Shown: positions 53,460-62,848, counted from the stretch's first letter. The stretch: DNA of 64,000 bases from Bacteroidales bacterium (GCA_017550655.1 JAFZOK010000018.1:248001-312000), one strand, 5' to 3'. Numbers and translations: made by a program. Notes: generated by a model from the sequence alone, not told the origin.

Positions 53460-56400
53460 ATGATTAGGATACTCAAATATCTGGGCTGGGTGCTTCTGGT
53501 AATCCTGTGCCTTGTGATGCTGGCGTACCTGACGCTTCAGATTCCTTATGTCCAGACCAAACTTGTCCAGTCTGCCGTAAAATCCCTTACTAAGGACATT
53601 GATGCCGATGTGAATATCGGCGACGTAAACATCCGCTTCTTTAACAAAGTGGTTGTCAAGGACGTTTCCATAGTGTCCAAAGACACTCTCCTGAGTCTGG
53701 GAGAAGTTGAGGCTGGAATTTCCCTTAGAGGCCTGCTGGACAAAAAGCATACTTTCAATTCCCTGAAAGTCAAAGATGGAGTTTTCAATCTCATATATGA
53801 GACAGACTCCACACTTAACATAGACCGCATCTTCCCAGCATCCGACAAGCCGAAGGAAAAGAAAGAAAGCGAGCTCGAGCTTGCACTTTCCAAACTCTCG
53901 GTTAGCAACTTCCGTTTTAACCTGATTAATCCGTTCATACATCAGGATATCGTTAAGGGGCAGATGGATTTCAACAACCTCAGGGTAAGCAATATAAACC
54001 TTGAGGCCTCGGACATACAATACACTCCCGATGGCGTTCTGGCCAAGATCGAGTCTCTAAACGGCAAGGAGAGCTGCGGATTCATATTGGAAAACCTGAA
54101 GGGAGATTTTGCCCTTACTGATGAAGGTGCAATGCTCCGCAATCCTGACGCTGTTGCAGACGGAAGCCACTTCAAGGGAGACTATCTGGCTTTCGGATTC
54201 AACAGCGCAAAGGACTTCAAGGATTTTATACGTAAAGTCCGCATTTCATCCCGTCTGAAAGGCAGCACACTGGCGATGAAGACCATTGGACGGTTTGCTC
54301 CGGATTTCATGGATTCGGATCTTGAACTGCTCATAGACGGAGATGTCCAGGGAACTGTAAGCAACCTGTACTCCAAGAACATAAGTGCGGTTTCCAAGGG
54401 TGGCCAGACTTCCGTGTCGATGTCTGACGTTAGACTGAAAGGACTGACAGACACCTTCCACACCAAGATTGAGGGCCGTGTAAACAACCTTACCACCACC
54501 GGAAAGGACCTGTCTCATGTAATTGCAGGACTTAGCGGCGGAGTAAGGGTTGATTTCCTTGAGCAGATGCCGCCGATGCAGGTATGGAAATACACCGGCA
54601 ACATAAGCGGAACTATCGGACATATTATGGCGGACGGAGTCCTGTCTTCCGGCGGAACAAGCATAGCCGTCAACACTGCGGTCAATGCCGCCAGAGACAA
54701 GACGGCACCTTTGGTTTCAACCAGGGTTAACGCTACGGACCTCAACCTTTACTCCCTGACAGGCAACAAGATGCTGGGACTTTTCAGCGGCAAGGGAAGT
54801 GTGAGGGTACTTAGCGGAACCGCTTCTGAAGGAATGGCTGTAATCATCGATAGTCTAAGTGTCCGCAAACTCGGTTTCAACGGCTATAACCTGACCGGAA
54901 TTTACGGAAAGGGTAAATACCAGGACGATATTTTTGACGGAAAGGTAATCTGCCACGATCCTGCCCTTGACCTTATGTTCCAGGGTACAATCGGAACATC
55001 TTCCGCTCCGGGCAATGTCTATAACTTCTACGCAAACATCCCTTACGCAGACCTTTACGCCCTGAATCTGGACAAGAGAGACTCTACCGCCATCCTTTCC
55101 ACATTCATAAGCGCGGACCTCCAGAGGTTTATGGACAACGACATCTTCGGATACCTCAAGATGGATGATATCGTCTACACCAATTCCCACGGAAAATGGA
55201 GAATCGGAGACCTTGACGCTACCTCCCTATTCGAGGACGGGAAATATGTCATCAACCTGGTATCTGACTTTGCCAAAGCCCGTTACGAGGGAACAACGAT
55301 GATAGACGGTTTTATTGACCAGTTCACCAACCAGGTTCTCCGCCGCCATTTCAGCAATCTTGTTCCGCAATCCGAGCAAAAGGATATCCAGAAGTTCTAC
55401 GGGGAGGATTACAGCCTTACGCTCCAGACTCTCAACACTCAGGGAATCTGCGCGTTCATCAGTCCGGGACTTTATATCCAGCAGGGAACTTCCCTTAGGG
55501 TAAAGGTCAATGAAGATGACCATTACCGGGTGCTTCTGAACAGCGGCCGACTGGCTCACGGCAGCAACTATCTGAAAAATGTACGCCTCACGATTCTGGA
55601 CAGGGATTCAAGCATTGCTGCATCCATATTCTCCAGAGACATAGCCGTTGCCGGCTTTACAGTGGACAGCACCCGCCTGATTGCAAATGCGGCAGATAAC
55701 CGTGTCGGCTTCTCCCTCAGGTTCCGCAACGACAGCACGGGCCTGAACAACACCAATCTCCACGCGAGCGTAGCGTTCCTGAGAGACACAACGGTTGATG
55801 CCGGAGGAAGATCCAGAAGGATTTCGTCGCCAATCTATATCAACGTAAGGCCTTCAGACATAACTCTCAAGGGGCAGAAATGGAATATCCGCGAGTCCGA
55901 TATGATCTATTCAGATTCCCTGATAACGCTGAACGGAATGAAGATCTACAACGGAAGCCAGCTGCTGTCTGCCGGCGGAACACTCTCCGAGCATTATCCT
56001 GACTCCCTCGGCATCTGTATGGAGAAATTCGACATCGCGATTCTGGACCAGTTCCTGGAAAGGAAGATGAACATTGAGGGACTTTTGTCCGGCCGTGCAG
56101 TTCTGTCGCTGAACCAGAGAGGAAAGTTCTTCGGATCTTTCAGGGGAGACTCGATGTATGTTAACAACTCCCCTGTGGGAACACTGTATCTCGACGGCAA
56201 CTGGAACAGCGAACAAAAGCACTATGACCTGAGCATTAATACAGTCCAGGACGGAAAGAAGAAACTTGACATTGAAGGATACTACCGTCCGGAAGGCTCA
56301 TACGTGAATATGGTTTCCAGGCTGGACGACCTGTCCCTCACCTATTTTGAGCCTTTGCTCAGCGATGTGGTTTCCCACACTTCCGGTACCCTTTCAGGAA

Positions 56401-58004
56401 ACATGAGGATTGAAGGCCCTATTAACGGCTTATCCATCAGCAGCGAAGGATGCCGCTTCAACAGGTTCGGCTTCACGGTTGACTACATTAATGTTCCATA
56501 CGTACTGGACGGCAAGTTCGACATCAACGACAAGGGTGTCGTAATCCACAATAACCTTCTGGAAGACTTTAACGGCGGCACAGGAAGGGTTAACGGCGGC
56601 GTAACCTGGAACAAGTTCAACGACATAGGCATTGATGTCCGCATATCGATGAACAACATGCAGGGCCTCAACACCACTGAAAAGGACAACGAAGACTTCT
56701 ACGGTACAGTTTTCGCCACAGGAAACGTGAGCATAAAGGGAGACCTCCAGAAACTTGGCCTTGACATTACCGCACGCACGGAGCGCAAGACCTTCTTCCA
56801 CATTCCTATGAGCGGAGCTTCCAGTGCCGGCAACTCCAACATCTTGACTTTCCGCCAGGAAGAGATCCCTGTTGAAATAGACCCTTACGACACGCTGTAC
56901 TTCTCCAAGCCAACTGTAACGTCAAATCCTATGGAGATTGCCGTAAATCTCAACGTTACGGCCACTCCTGACGCAAATCTCTGGCTGGAGATAGACAAAT
57001 CCACGGGAGACATTATGAAAGCCACGGGAAACGGGCGTATAGGTGTTAACGTGAACCCGACCAAGGACATATTCCGGATGAGCGGAAACTACACCATCCA
57101 GCAGGGCAGCTATCACTTTGTCCTTATGGGCCTTGCGTCAAGAGATTTCACGGTTCAGCCTGGCAGCAACGTGGCCTTCAACGGAAAAATCGGCAACACT
57201 GCCCTTGACATAACCGCCCTCTATTCCACAAAGGCAGCCATTAACCGCCTGATCTCCGATACCACATCGGTGAACACCTCCAGACTTGTCAACGCAAGTC
57301 TCAAGGTATCAGGCATTCTGGACAATCCTCAGATTAAGTTCGGCATTGATATTACTGACCTCGACCCTAACACCAAGGTCAAGGTGGAAAGCGCCCTTAA
57401 TTCCGAGGACAAGATCCAGAAACAGTTCGCTTCTCTTCTGGCATTCGGAAACTTCACTCCTGAAACCGAGTCAGGCATCAGTTCCAGCGGAAACGCCATT
57501 TACTCAAACGCAACCAGTGTTCTGGTGGGCCAGCTGAACAACCTGTTCATGCAGCTGGACATTCCACTTGACCTGGGATTCAACTATCAGCAGGGAGACA
57601 GGAGCGCGTCCGACGCATTTGAGGTGGCCGTATCCACGCAGCTGTTCAACAACCGAGTGATAATTAACGGAAGTATGGGCAACGACCCTTACTCTTCATC
57701 CACGGGAAGGGACGTCAAGGGCAACATAGACGTGGAAGTAAAGATGGATCGCCAGGGAAAGATCCGCATGACCTTCTTCTCCCACGCAACGGACAGCTAC
57801 TCCAACTATCTGGATATGAGCCAGAGAACAGGTATCGGTATTGCCTACCAGCACGAGTTTAACCGTTTCAGGGATCTGTTCCGCAAGAAGAGTGCTGCCC
57901 AGAAAGAATACGAGCGTCTGCTTAAGATCAAGGAACGGGAAGAAAGAAAAACCGCCAGGGAAGAAAAGCGCCAGGCAAAAAAAGCCGAAAATGCTAATAG
58001 ATAA
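53460..58004 (+). CDS. tamB: TamB-family translocation and assembly module protein
   Basis: A 1514-residue envelope protein. An N-terminal membrane helix (about 8-27) is followed by a very long beta-rich region of repeated strand-turn units, the bridge-like groove of TamB/AsmA proteins, and a C-terminal DUF490 domain (about 1150-1480: GNYTIQQGSYHFVLMGLASRDF, IDITDLDPNTKVKVESALN). The extreme C-terminus is a charged helix (EREERKTAREEKRQAKKAE). It is thought to move lipid or assemble outer-membrane proteins. It overlaps the converging mtaB gene by 11 bases. Confidence 0.92.
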   Translation: MIRILKYLGWVLLVILCLVMLAYLTLQIPYVQTKLVQSAVKSLTKDIDADVNIGDVNIRFFNKVVVKDVSIVSKDTLLSLGEVEAGISLRGLLDKKHTFNSLKVKDGVFNLIYETDSTLNIDRIFPASDKPKEKKESELELALSKLSVSNFRFNLINPFIHQDIVKGQMDFNNLRVSNINLEASDIQYTPDGVLAKIESLNGKESCGFILENLKGDFALTDEGAMLRNPDAVADGSHFKGDYLAFGFNSAKDFKDFIRKVRISSRLKGSTLAMKTIGRFAPDFMDSDLELLIDGDVQGTVSNLYSKNISAVSKGGQTSVSMSDVRLKGLTDTFHTKIEGRVNNLTTTGKDLSHVIAGLSGGVRVDFLEQMPPMQVWKYTGNISGTIGHIMADGVLSSGGTSIAVNTAVNAARDKTAPLVSTRVNATDLNLYSLTGNKMLGLFSGKGSVRVLSGTASEGMAVIIDSLSVRKLGFNGYNLTGIYGKGKYQDDIFDGKVICHDPALDLMFQGTIGTSSAPGNVYNFYANIPYADLYALNLDKRDSTAILSTFISADLQRFMDNDIFGYLKMDDIVYTNSHGKWRIGDLDATSLFEDGKYVINLVSDFAKARYEGTTMIDGFIDQFTNQVLRRHFSNLVPQSEQKDIQKFYGEDYSLTLQTLNTQGICAFISPGLYIQQGTSLRVKVNEDDHYRVLLNSGRLAHGSNYLKNVRLTILDRDSSIAASIFSRDIAVAGFTVDSTRLIANAADNRVGFSLRFRNDSTGLNNTNLHASVAFLRDTTVDAGGRSRRISSPIYINVRPSDITLKGQKWNIRESDMIYSDSLITLNGMKIYNGSQLLSAGGTLSEHYPDSLGICMEKFDIAILDQFLERKMNIEGLLSGRAVLSLNQRGKFFGSFRGDSMYVNNSPVGTLYLDGNWNSEQKHYDLSINTVQDGKKKLDIEGYYRPEGSYVNMVSRLDDLSLTYFEPLLSDVVSHTSGTLSGNMRIEGPINGLSISSEGCRFNRFGFTVDYINVPYVLDGKFDINDKGVVIHNNLLEDFNGGTGRVNGGVTWNKFNDIGIDVRISMNNMQGLNTTEKDNEDFYGTVFATGNVSIKGDLQKLGLDITARTERKTFFHIPMSGASSAGNSNILTFRQEEIPVEIDPYDTLYFSKPTVTSNPMEIAVNLNVTATPDANLWLEIDKSTGDIMKATGNGRIGVNVNPTKDIFRMSGNYTIQQGSYHFVLMGLASRDFTVQPGSNVAFNGKIGNTALDITALYSTKAAINRLISDTTSVNTSRLVNASLKVSGILDNPQIKFGIDITDLDPNTKVKVESALNSEDKIQKQFASLLAFGNFTPETESGISSSGNAIYSNATSVLVGQLNNLFMQLDIPLDLGFNYQQGDRSASDAFEVAVSTQLFNNRVIINGSMGNDPYSSSTGRDVKGNIDVEVKMDRQGKIRMTFFSHATDSYSNYLDMSQRTGIGIAYQHEFNRFRDLFRKKSAAQKEYERLLKIKEREERKTAREEKRQAKKAENANR

Positions 58005-59220
58005 CACTAACTATCTGCCCTATCTGCTCAGCGACATAAGGCCTTTCCACTCTAAGATAATTTCCGGTATATCCGCCCATCAGATCGCCTTTTACCCTGC
58101 CCTCAAAGAGGACTTCCTGCCGCGTTCCCGCAAACCGCAGCCGGTATTCTTCATGCAAAGCATCTGACAGAGACTCAAGAACCTTAACCCTTTCAGTCTT
58201 TACGCTCTCCGGAAGATGGCCTTCCATCTTGTCGGCAAGCGTTCCTTTCCTCCTGGAATAAGGGAAGATATGAAGGAATGCAGGGCGAATCTCTTTCAGG
58301 AAAGAAACCTCCGAGGCAAACTCATCTTCGCTTTCTCCCGGGAATCCTGCAATCACGTCTATTCCAAAGAAAACATCCCCCATTTTCTTGCGTATATATT
58401 CAATCTTTGATGCAAAAAGGGATGTGTCATATTTCCTGTGCATACGGGAAAGCACAGAATCGCTTCCGCTCTGCAGCGGAATATGGAAGTGAGGCTGGAA
58501 CTTTGTCCCTGACGCAATCCAGTCTATCATTTCATCCGTCAGAAGATTCGGCTCGATTGAACTTATCCTGTACCTTTCGATTCCTGACACCTTGTCAAGA
58601 GCCTGAAGCACAGGCAGCAGACCTCCGTCATAGTCTCCGATATTGACTCCGGTAAGGACTATTTCCTTAACACCCTTTGATGCAATCTCAGAAGCCTGGG
58701 AAACCAGAGTCTCTACCGGAACGCTCCTGCTTCTGCCTCTGGCGTAAGGGATTGCGCAATATGTGCAGAAATAGTTGCACCCGTCCTGAACCTTGAGGAA
58801 TGACCTTGTCCTTTCTCCATAGGAACAGGCGGGAAAGATATGCTCAGCGGAATATTCTCCGCAGGAAGAGCCGGAAAGGAATTCCATGCAGCGGGCATAC
58901 ACGCTCCCCTTCCTGTCCTGCGGAAGCACAAAGGAAACTCCTTCAATATCTTCCAGTTCCCTCTGCTTAAGGGTTGCATAGCAGCCTGTTACGGCAATTA
59001 CGGCATCCGGATTGATCTTATGAAGGCGCCTGATTATGTTCCTGCATTTCTTGTCTGAATGCTCGGTAACGGTGCAGGTGTTCACCACATAGACATCCAC
59101 TCCGGCTGAATAAGGAGAAACCTCCGCAAATCCGTTGCGCACAAACTGTTGCGCAATCGCAGAGCTTTCCGCAAAGTTCAGCTTGCATCCCAGAGTGGCT
59201 ACCGCTACCTTCCTTTCCAT
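57994..59220 (-). CDS. mtaB: tRNA ms2t6A37 methylthiotransferase MtaB
   Basis: A 408-residue radical-SAM methylthiotransferase that makes ms2t6A from the t6A produced by TsaD, also in this window. N-terminal cluster domain with Cys near residues 11, 49 and 84 (TLGCKLN, VNTCTVTE, VTGCYATL), then the radical-SAM CNYFCTYCAIPYARG motif and a C-terminal TRAM domain (about 345-408). It starts eight bases after the folB stop. Confidence 0.96.
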   Translation of the reverse strand: MERKVAVATLGCKLNFAESSAIAQQFVRNGFAEVSPYSAGVDVYVVNTCTVTEHSDKKCRNIIRRLHKINPDAVIAVTGCYATLKQRELEDIEGVSFVLPQDRKGSVYARCMEFLSGSSCGEYSAEHIFPACSYGERTRSFLKVQDGCNYFCTYCAIPYARGRSRSVPVETLVSQASEIASKGVKEIVLTGVNIGDYDGGLLPVLQALDKVSGIERYRISSIEPNLLTDEMIDWIASGTKFQPHFHIPLQSGSDSVLSRMHRKYDTSLFASKIEYIRKKMGDVFFGIDVIAGFPGESEDEFASEVSFLKEIRPAFLHIFPYSRRKGTLADKMEGHLPESVKTERVKVLESLSDALHEEYRLRFAGTRQEVLFEGRVKGDLMGGYTGNYLRVERPYVAEQIGQIVSVIY

Positions 59221-59228
59221 AACAGATA

Positions 59229-59579
59229 CTAAACTTCAAATGTTACGCTTGAAGCATATAGTTTTCCTCCCAGCGGAGGGTTTATCTTGTCTATAGTAAC
59301 CCTAATCACAGAAAGGTCAGGAAACGCTTCCTTAATCTTCCCGCAGATTCTCTTTGCCACATTCTCAAGCAGATTGGACGGAATATCCATCTGTTCCTTT
59401 ACAATATCATAGAGTGCCTGATAGTTAATGGCATCCGCAAGATCGTCCGATGCTGCCGCTGCAGAGAAATCCCCTTCCACACAGAGATTAACCACAAAGC
59501 GGTTACCTACAATCCTCTCCTCCTCAAAGCATCCGTGGCGGGAGAAGAACTCCATATCCTTAAGTTCTATCCTGTTCAT
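59229..59579 (-). CDS. folB: Dihydroneopterin aldolase
   Basis: A 116-residue FolB protein of folate synthesis. The start MNRIELKDMEFFSRHGCFEEE and the strand pattern through VTIDKINPPLGGKLYASSVTFEV are typical; the lysine of TIDKINPP is the likely base. The longer ORF to 59642 would add 21 residues inside the upstream gene; ATG 59579, just after that gene's stop, is chosen. Confidence 0.93.
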   Translation of the reverse strand: MNRIELKDMEFFSRHGCFEEERIVGNRFVVNLCVEGDFSAAAASDDLADAINYQALYDIVKEQMDIPSNLLENVAKRICGKIKEAFPDLSVIRVTIDKINPPLGGKLYASSVTFEV

Positions 59580-59581
59580 AT

Positions 59582-60289
59582 TCAGCCAAGTATTATAAAC
59601 ACGCAAGGTCTCTTGCCAATCTTTATCCCCGTCTTTTTCCACTGCCCTACACTCATTGTCCTGATGAATTCCGCAGGCAGTGAGATATCCGCCGCAACCG
59701 TGAGCATCGTTGAAGAAGAGCAGGTCTCCATTATGGAAGCAAGCAGAGAATCGTTCCTGTAAGGGGTTTCAATGAAAATCTGGCTCTGGTTCATCTTCCT
59801 GGAATGTGCCTCGTAGAAGCGAATCTTGCTCCTTCTGGCTTCTTCCTTTACCGGCAGATATCCGTTGAACGCAAAGTTCTGCCCCTGAAGGCCGCTAGCC
59901 ATAAGCGCCATCATCAGCGATGAAGGGCCTACCAGCGGAATTACCTGTATTCCAGCCTTGTGCGCAGCCGCTACCAGCACATTCCCAGGATCAGCCACTG
60001 CCGGAAGCCCTGCCTCTGAAATCAGTCCTACATCATTACCTTCCAGCAGCAAAGACACATATCCGGCTCCAACAGAAGGATCTGTATGCTCGTTAAGTTC
60101 ATAGAAATTCAGAGCCTCGATCTTCCCCTTCATCCCGCATCTTGACAGAAACCGCCTGGCGGTTGTAACCTCCTCCACCACAAAATGCTTCAGAGATTCC
60201 ATTATGTATATGTTCCTGGGCGGTACGCTGTCCGCCACAGCCCCTTCTCCCAGCGGAGAAGGAATCAGATACAACTTTCCGTTTGCCAT
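59582..60289 (-). CDS. RsmI-like SAM-dependent methyltransferase, short form
   Basis: A tetrapyrrole-methylase-fold protein related to RsmI, which methylates 16S rRNA C1402. It has the LYLIPSPLGEG start, the GLISEAGLPAVADPG loop and the PLVGPSSLMMALMASG block. It is 235 residues from the ATG at 60289, shorter than E. coli RsmI (286), and lacks the C-terminal extension; short forms like this are common in Bacteroidetes. A GTG at 60313 would lie in its promoter. Confidence 0.85.
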   Translation of the reverse strand: MANGKLYLIPSPLGEGAVADSVPPRNIYIMESLKHFVVEEVTTARRFLSRCGMKGKIEALNFYELNEHTDPSVGAGYVSLLLEGNDVGLISEAGLPAVADPGNVLVAAAHKAGIQVIPLVGPSSLMMALMASGLQGQNFAFNGYLPVKEEARRSKIRFYEAHSRKMNQSQIFIETPYRNDSLLASIMETCSSSTMLTVAADISLPAEFIRTMSVGQWKKTGIKIGKRPCVFIILG

Positions 60290-60293
60290 ACGG

Positions 60294-60301
60294 CAAAGAT
60301 A
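60294..60301 (-). promoter_or_regulatory. -7 promoter element of the RsmI-like gene
   Basis: TATCTTTG on the minus strand with only four bases to the ATG at 60289, so the message may be leaderless or nearly so. Confidence 0.55.
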
Positions 60302-60330
60302 ATAATTCTCCACCGATAGATTTTATTTCA

Positions 60331-60338
60331 TAAATTTG
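60331..60338 (+). promoter_or_regulatory. -7 promoter element of the PhnP-like MBL gene
   Basis: TAAATTTG with only four bases to the ATG at 60343, again suggesting a leaderless message. Confidence 0.55.
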
Positions 60339-60342
60339 AGGT

Positions 60343-61134
60343 ATGCATAACACGATAACATTTCTGGGTACCGGAACATCCACCGGAGTTCCGATGATTG
60401 GTTGCCATTGCTCGGTCTGTTCAAGCAAAGACCCGAGGGACAAGCGCCTCAGGACTTCCGCCTTTGTCGAGTACGAGGGGCTTAAGCTGCTCATCGACTG
60501 CGGGCCGGACTTCAGGACCCAGGCACTGACATACGGAATAGAAGACCTGGACGCAATACTCCTTACCCATCAGCATAAGGACCATACTGGCGGCCTGGAC
60601 GACGTCAGGGCCCTCAATTACATACTCCAGAAACCCACTACCATTTACTGCGAGGAAAGGGTGCTTGAAGGCCTCAAAAAGGAGTATTCCTACGCTTTTG
60701 CGGAACATCCTTATCCCGGAATCCCGAAATTTGACATCCATCTGATCGGCGATGCTCCATTCAGTATTCAGGGAAAAGAAATCATTCCTGTCAGGGCAAT
60801 GCACTACAAGCTCCCTATTCTGGGTTTCCGCTTCGGAGGCCTCTGCTACCTGACAGATGCAAACCATATCGCTGAGGAAGAGTTTGAGAAGCTTAATGGC
60901 CTGGACATTATGGTGCTGAGCGCCATAAAGAGAGGCCCTCACATCTCGCATTTTTCTCTTGGAGAGGCTATTGCTGTGGCCAAAAGGATTGGGGCAAAAA
61001 AGACATTCATAACCCACCTTTCCCACCAGATGGCGGAAGACGATAAAAAAATCAAAGGCACCCATGCGGATTTGTCCGCAGAGATGCCTTCAGGTATATT
61101 CATAGCCTACGACGGCCTGAAAGTCAGTTTCTAG
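60343..61134 (+). CDS. MBL-fold hydrolase, PhnP-like
   Basis: A 263-residue metallo-beta-lactamase-fold protein of the PhnP/ElaC-like branch. Start FLGTGTSTGVPMIGCHCSVC (a Cys-rich structural zinc site), metal motif THQHKDHTGG, then the ITHLSHQMAEDD segment. PhnP is a cyclic-phosphodiesterase, but related proteins act on other phosphoesters; no phosphonate genes are near. Its stop codon overlaps the converging cytidine deaminase gene in the four bases CTAG. Confidence 0.85.
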   Translation: MHNTITFLGTGTSTGVPMIGCHCSVCSSKDPRDKRLRTSAFVEYEGLKLLIDCGPDFRTQALTYGIEDLDAILLTHQHKDHTGGLDDVRALNYILQKPTTIYCEERVLEGLKKEYSYAFAEHPYPGIPKFDIHLIGDAPFSIQGKEIIPVRAMHYKLPILGFRFGGLCYLTDANHIAEEEFEKLNGLDIMVLSAIKRGPHISHFSLGEAIAVAKRIGAKKTFITHLSHQMAEDDKKIKGTHADLSAEMPSGIFIAYDGLKVSF

Positions 61135-61601
61135 AAGTTGTCGAACGAGAACGGGATGAGGTCGTTGATGGAAGAGATGACCTCAATCTTCTCCGATGCT
61201 CCCAAAATCACTTTCATTGGTTTCCCGCCTCTTTTCTGGGCGTCCAGCATTACCTGGATGCAGGCCCCGCAAGGCCTTGTCGGAGTGGCGGTAAGCTTTT
61301 TCCCCTTCCTGGCCGCAATAGCCAGTGCTTCAACAGCAACGCCAGGATACTTCGACATTGCATAGAAAAGGACCGACCTTTCTGCGCAAAGTCCGGAAGG
61401 AAACGCCTCGCTTTCCTGATTGGCGGCCTTGAGAATCTGTCCGTTAGCCATTCTCACTGCAGCACCTACCTTGAACTTTGAAAATGGAGAGTATGAAAGG
61501 TCCGTTGCGGAAATGGCCTCTTTCAGAAGAAGGGCATCTTCATCGCTGAGATTGGATATGCTCTTGAATTCCTGATATTCTATAACTATTTTCTTCTTCA
61601 T
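61131..61601 (-). CDS. cdd: Cytidine deaminase
   Basis: A 156-residue zinc deaminase for cytidine and deoxycytidine. Catalytic core: GLCAERSVLF (zinc Cys and catalytic Glu) and RPCGACIQVM (two zinc Cys). The FSKFKVGAAV segment binds substrate. With PNP and the deaminase at 3-5 kb it adds to a nucleoside-salvage set. Promoter: minus-strand TAAATTTG at 61618-61625. Confidence 0.95.
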   Translation of the reverse strand: MKKKIVIEYQEFKSISNLSDEDALLLKEAISATDLSYSPFSKFKVGAAVRMANGQILKAANQESEAFPSGLCAERSVLFYAMSKYPGVAVEALAIAARKGKKLTATPTRPCGACIQVMLDAQKRGGKPMKVILGASEKIEVISSINDLIPFSFDNF

Positions 61602-61617
61602 TTAGAACTCATTTATG

Positions 61618-61634
61618 CAAATTTAATAAATTTG
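61618..61634. promoter_or_regulatory. Back-to-back -7 elements of cdd and mltG in one palindrome
   Basis: CAAATTTA (61618-61625, minus-strand TAAATTTG for cdd), one A, then TAAATTTG (61627-61634) for mltG. The 17 bases are a perfect palindrome around the central A, so the two promoters cannot be occupied by RNA polymerase at once. Confidence 0.75.
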
Positions 61635-61664
61635 TGATACTAGAAAAAACTTATTGCAAATACT

Positions 61665-62729
61665 ATGGCAAAGAAATCTCAATGGAAGAAATGGATCCTG
61701 CTGCTTCTGGTCATTCTTGCGGTACCGGCCTGCATCGGACTTTACAGATTCCTCCAGCAGAACAAGAAGAACATTGCACACAAGACCGTCCTGTATGTTA
61801 GGCAGGGTACAGACTTCAATACCCTGATGGATTCTCTTGAAAGGCATCTTATTGATATCAAATCTTTTGTGAAGGTTGCCAACCGCGAGCAGCTGCCTTC
61901 CCACATCCATCCGGGAAGGTATGTTCTTGATTCTCTTGCCAGCAATATACAGGTTGTCAGAAACATAAAATACGGTTACCAGTCTCCGCTGATGGTTCCT
62001 ATCTCCGGCAGGATCCGCCACGCAAAAAACCTAGCGGCAAGGCTTGGGAAGAGGCTTATGGCAGATTCCACCGAGTTTATGGAGGTGTTCACCGATAACG
62101 ATTACCTACAGACTCTTGGAGTCGATACCGCCAATGTCCTGAGTCTGATAATTCCTGAGAGCTACGAGTTCTACTGGACAGTTACCCCTAAGGATTTCCT
62201 GGAGAGAATGAAGAAGGAATACGACAAGTTCTGGACAGACGAAAGAAAGCAGAAAGCCAAGAAACTGGGCCTGAGCCAGAAAGATGTGTCCATCCTTGCC
62301 TCCATTGTTTACGGAGAGAGCAACTATGTTCCCGAGTATCCCAGGATTGCAAGCGTTTACCATAACCGCCTGAAGAAAGGCTGGAAACTGGGAGCAGACC
62401 CTACCGTTATCTACGCTACCGGAGATTTCACAATTACAAGAGTTCTCAAGAAGCATCTGGAAACAGATTCTCCATACAACACATACAAGGTTTACGGCCT
62501 CCCTCCAGGACCGATTATGGCTCCTACCAAGGATTGCCTGGACGGTGTCCTGAACGAGGAAAACACAGACTTCATGTTCTTCTGCGCAAGCCCTAAGTTC
62601 AATGGAACTCACCGCTTTGCAAGGAACGAGAGGGAGCATTTTGCCAACGCCAGGGCGTACCGCCAGGGTCTCGATTCCCTGAACCGCGCCAAGGCTACAC
62701 GTGCTGCCGCAGAAGCAGCAACAAAGTAA
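61665..62729 (+). CDS. mltG: Endolytic murein transglycosylase MltG
   Basis: A 354-residue single-pass membrane protein (helix about 9-29) with a LysM-like region and the YceG domain. Catalytic Glu218 lies in IVYGESN, at the same number as in E. coli MltG; YKVYGLPPGPIMAPT is the family signature. It cuts nascent glycan strands and sets their length. The leader is about 30 bases. Confidence 0.95.
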   Translation: MAKKSQWKKWILLLLVILAVPACIGLYRFLQQNKKNIAHKTVLYVRQGTDFNTLMDSLERHLIDIKSFVKVANREQLPSHIHPGRYVLDSLASNIQVVRNIKYGYQSPLMVPISGRIRHAKNLAARLGKRLMADSTEFMEVFTDNDYLQTLGVDTANVLSLIIPESYEFYWTVTPKDFLERMKKEYDKFWTDERKQKAKKLGLSQKDVSILASIVYGESNYVPEYPRIASVYHNRLKKGWKLGADPTVIYATGDFTITRVLKKHLETDSPYNTYKVYGLPPGPIMAPTKDCLDGVLNEENTDFMFFCASPKFNGTHRFARNEREHFANARAYRQGLDSLNRAKATRAAAEAATK

Positions 62730-62732
62730 TAA

Positions 62733-62790
62733 GGCGCGAAGCGCCCGGCCAGAGGCCGCATACCCCTTGAGGGGTGCTCACTGCGTGAGC
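62733..62790. repeat. Cluster of four consecutive stem-loops
   Basis: Four perfect 5-bp hairpins in 58 bases just after the mltG stop: GGCGC-GAA-GCGCC (62733-62745), CGGCC-AGA-GGCCG (62746-62758), ACCCC-TTGA-GGGGT (62762-62775) and GCTCA-CTGCG-TGAGC (62776-62790). The first two and the last two abut with no spacer. No T-run follows, so it is not a simple terminator. Confidence 0.8.
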
Positions 62791-62814
62791 GGGGTGACAA
62801 CAGATACACATTTT

Positions 62815-62844
62815 TTGACTTGTTCAAAAAATATGTATCTTTGC
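62815..62844 (+). promoter_or_regulatory. Promoter of the SRP RNA gene
   Basis: TTG at 62815-62817, exact 19-base spacer, TATCTTTG at 62837-62844, then a G-run start at 62849. This is the best full promoter in the window. Confidence 0.85.
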
Positions 62845-62848
62845 ATCG

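Noticed and set aside
60421-61065. 214-codon minus-strand frame
   Set aside because: Antisense to the PhnP-like gene, with no family features.
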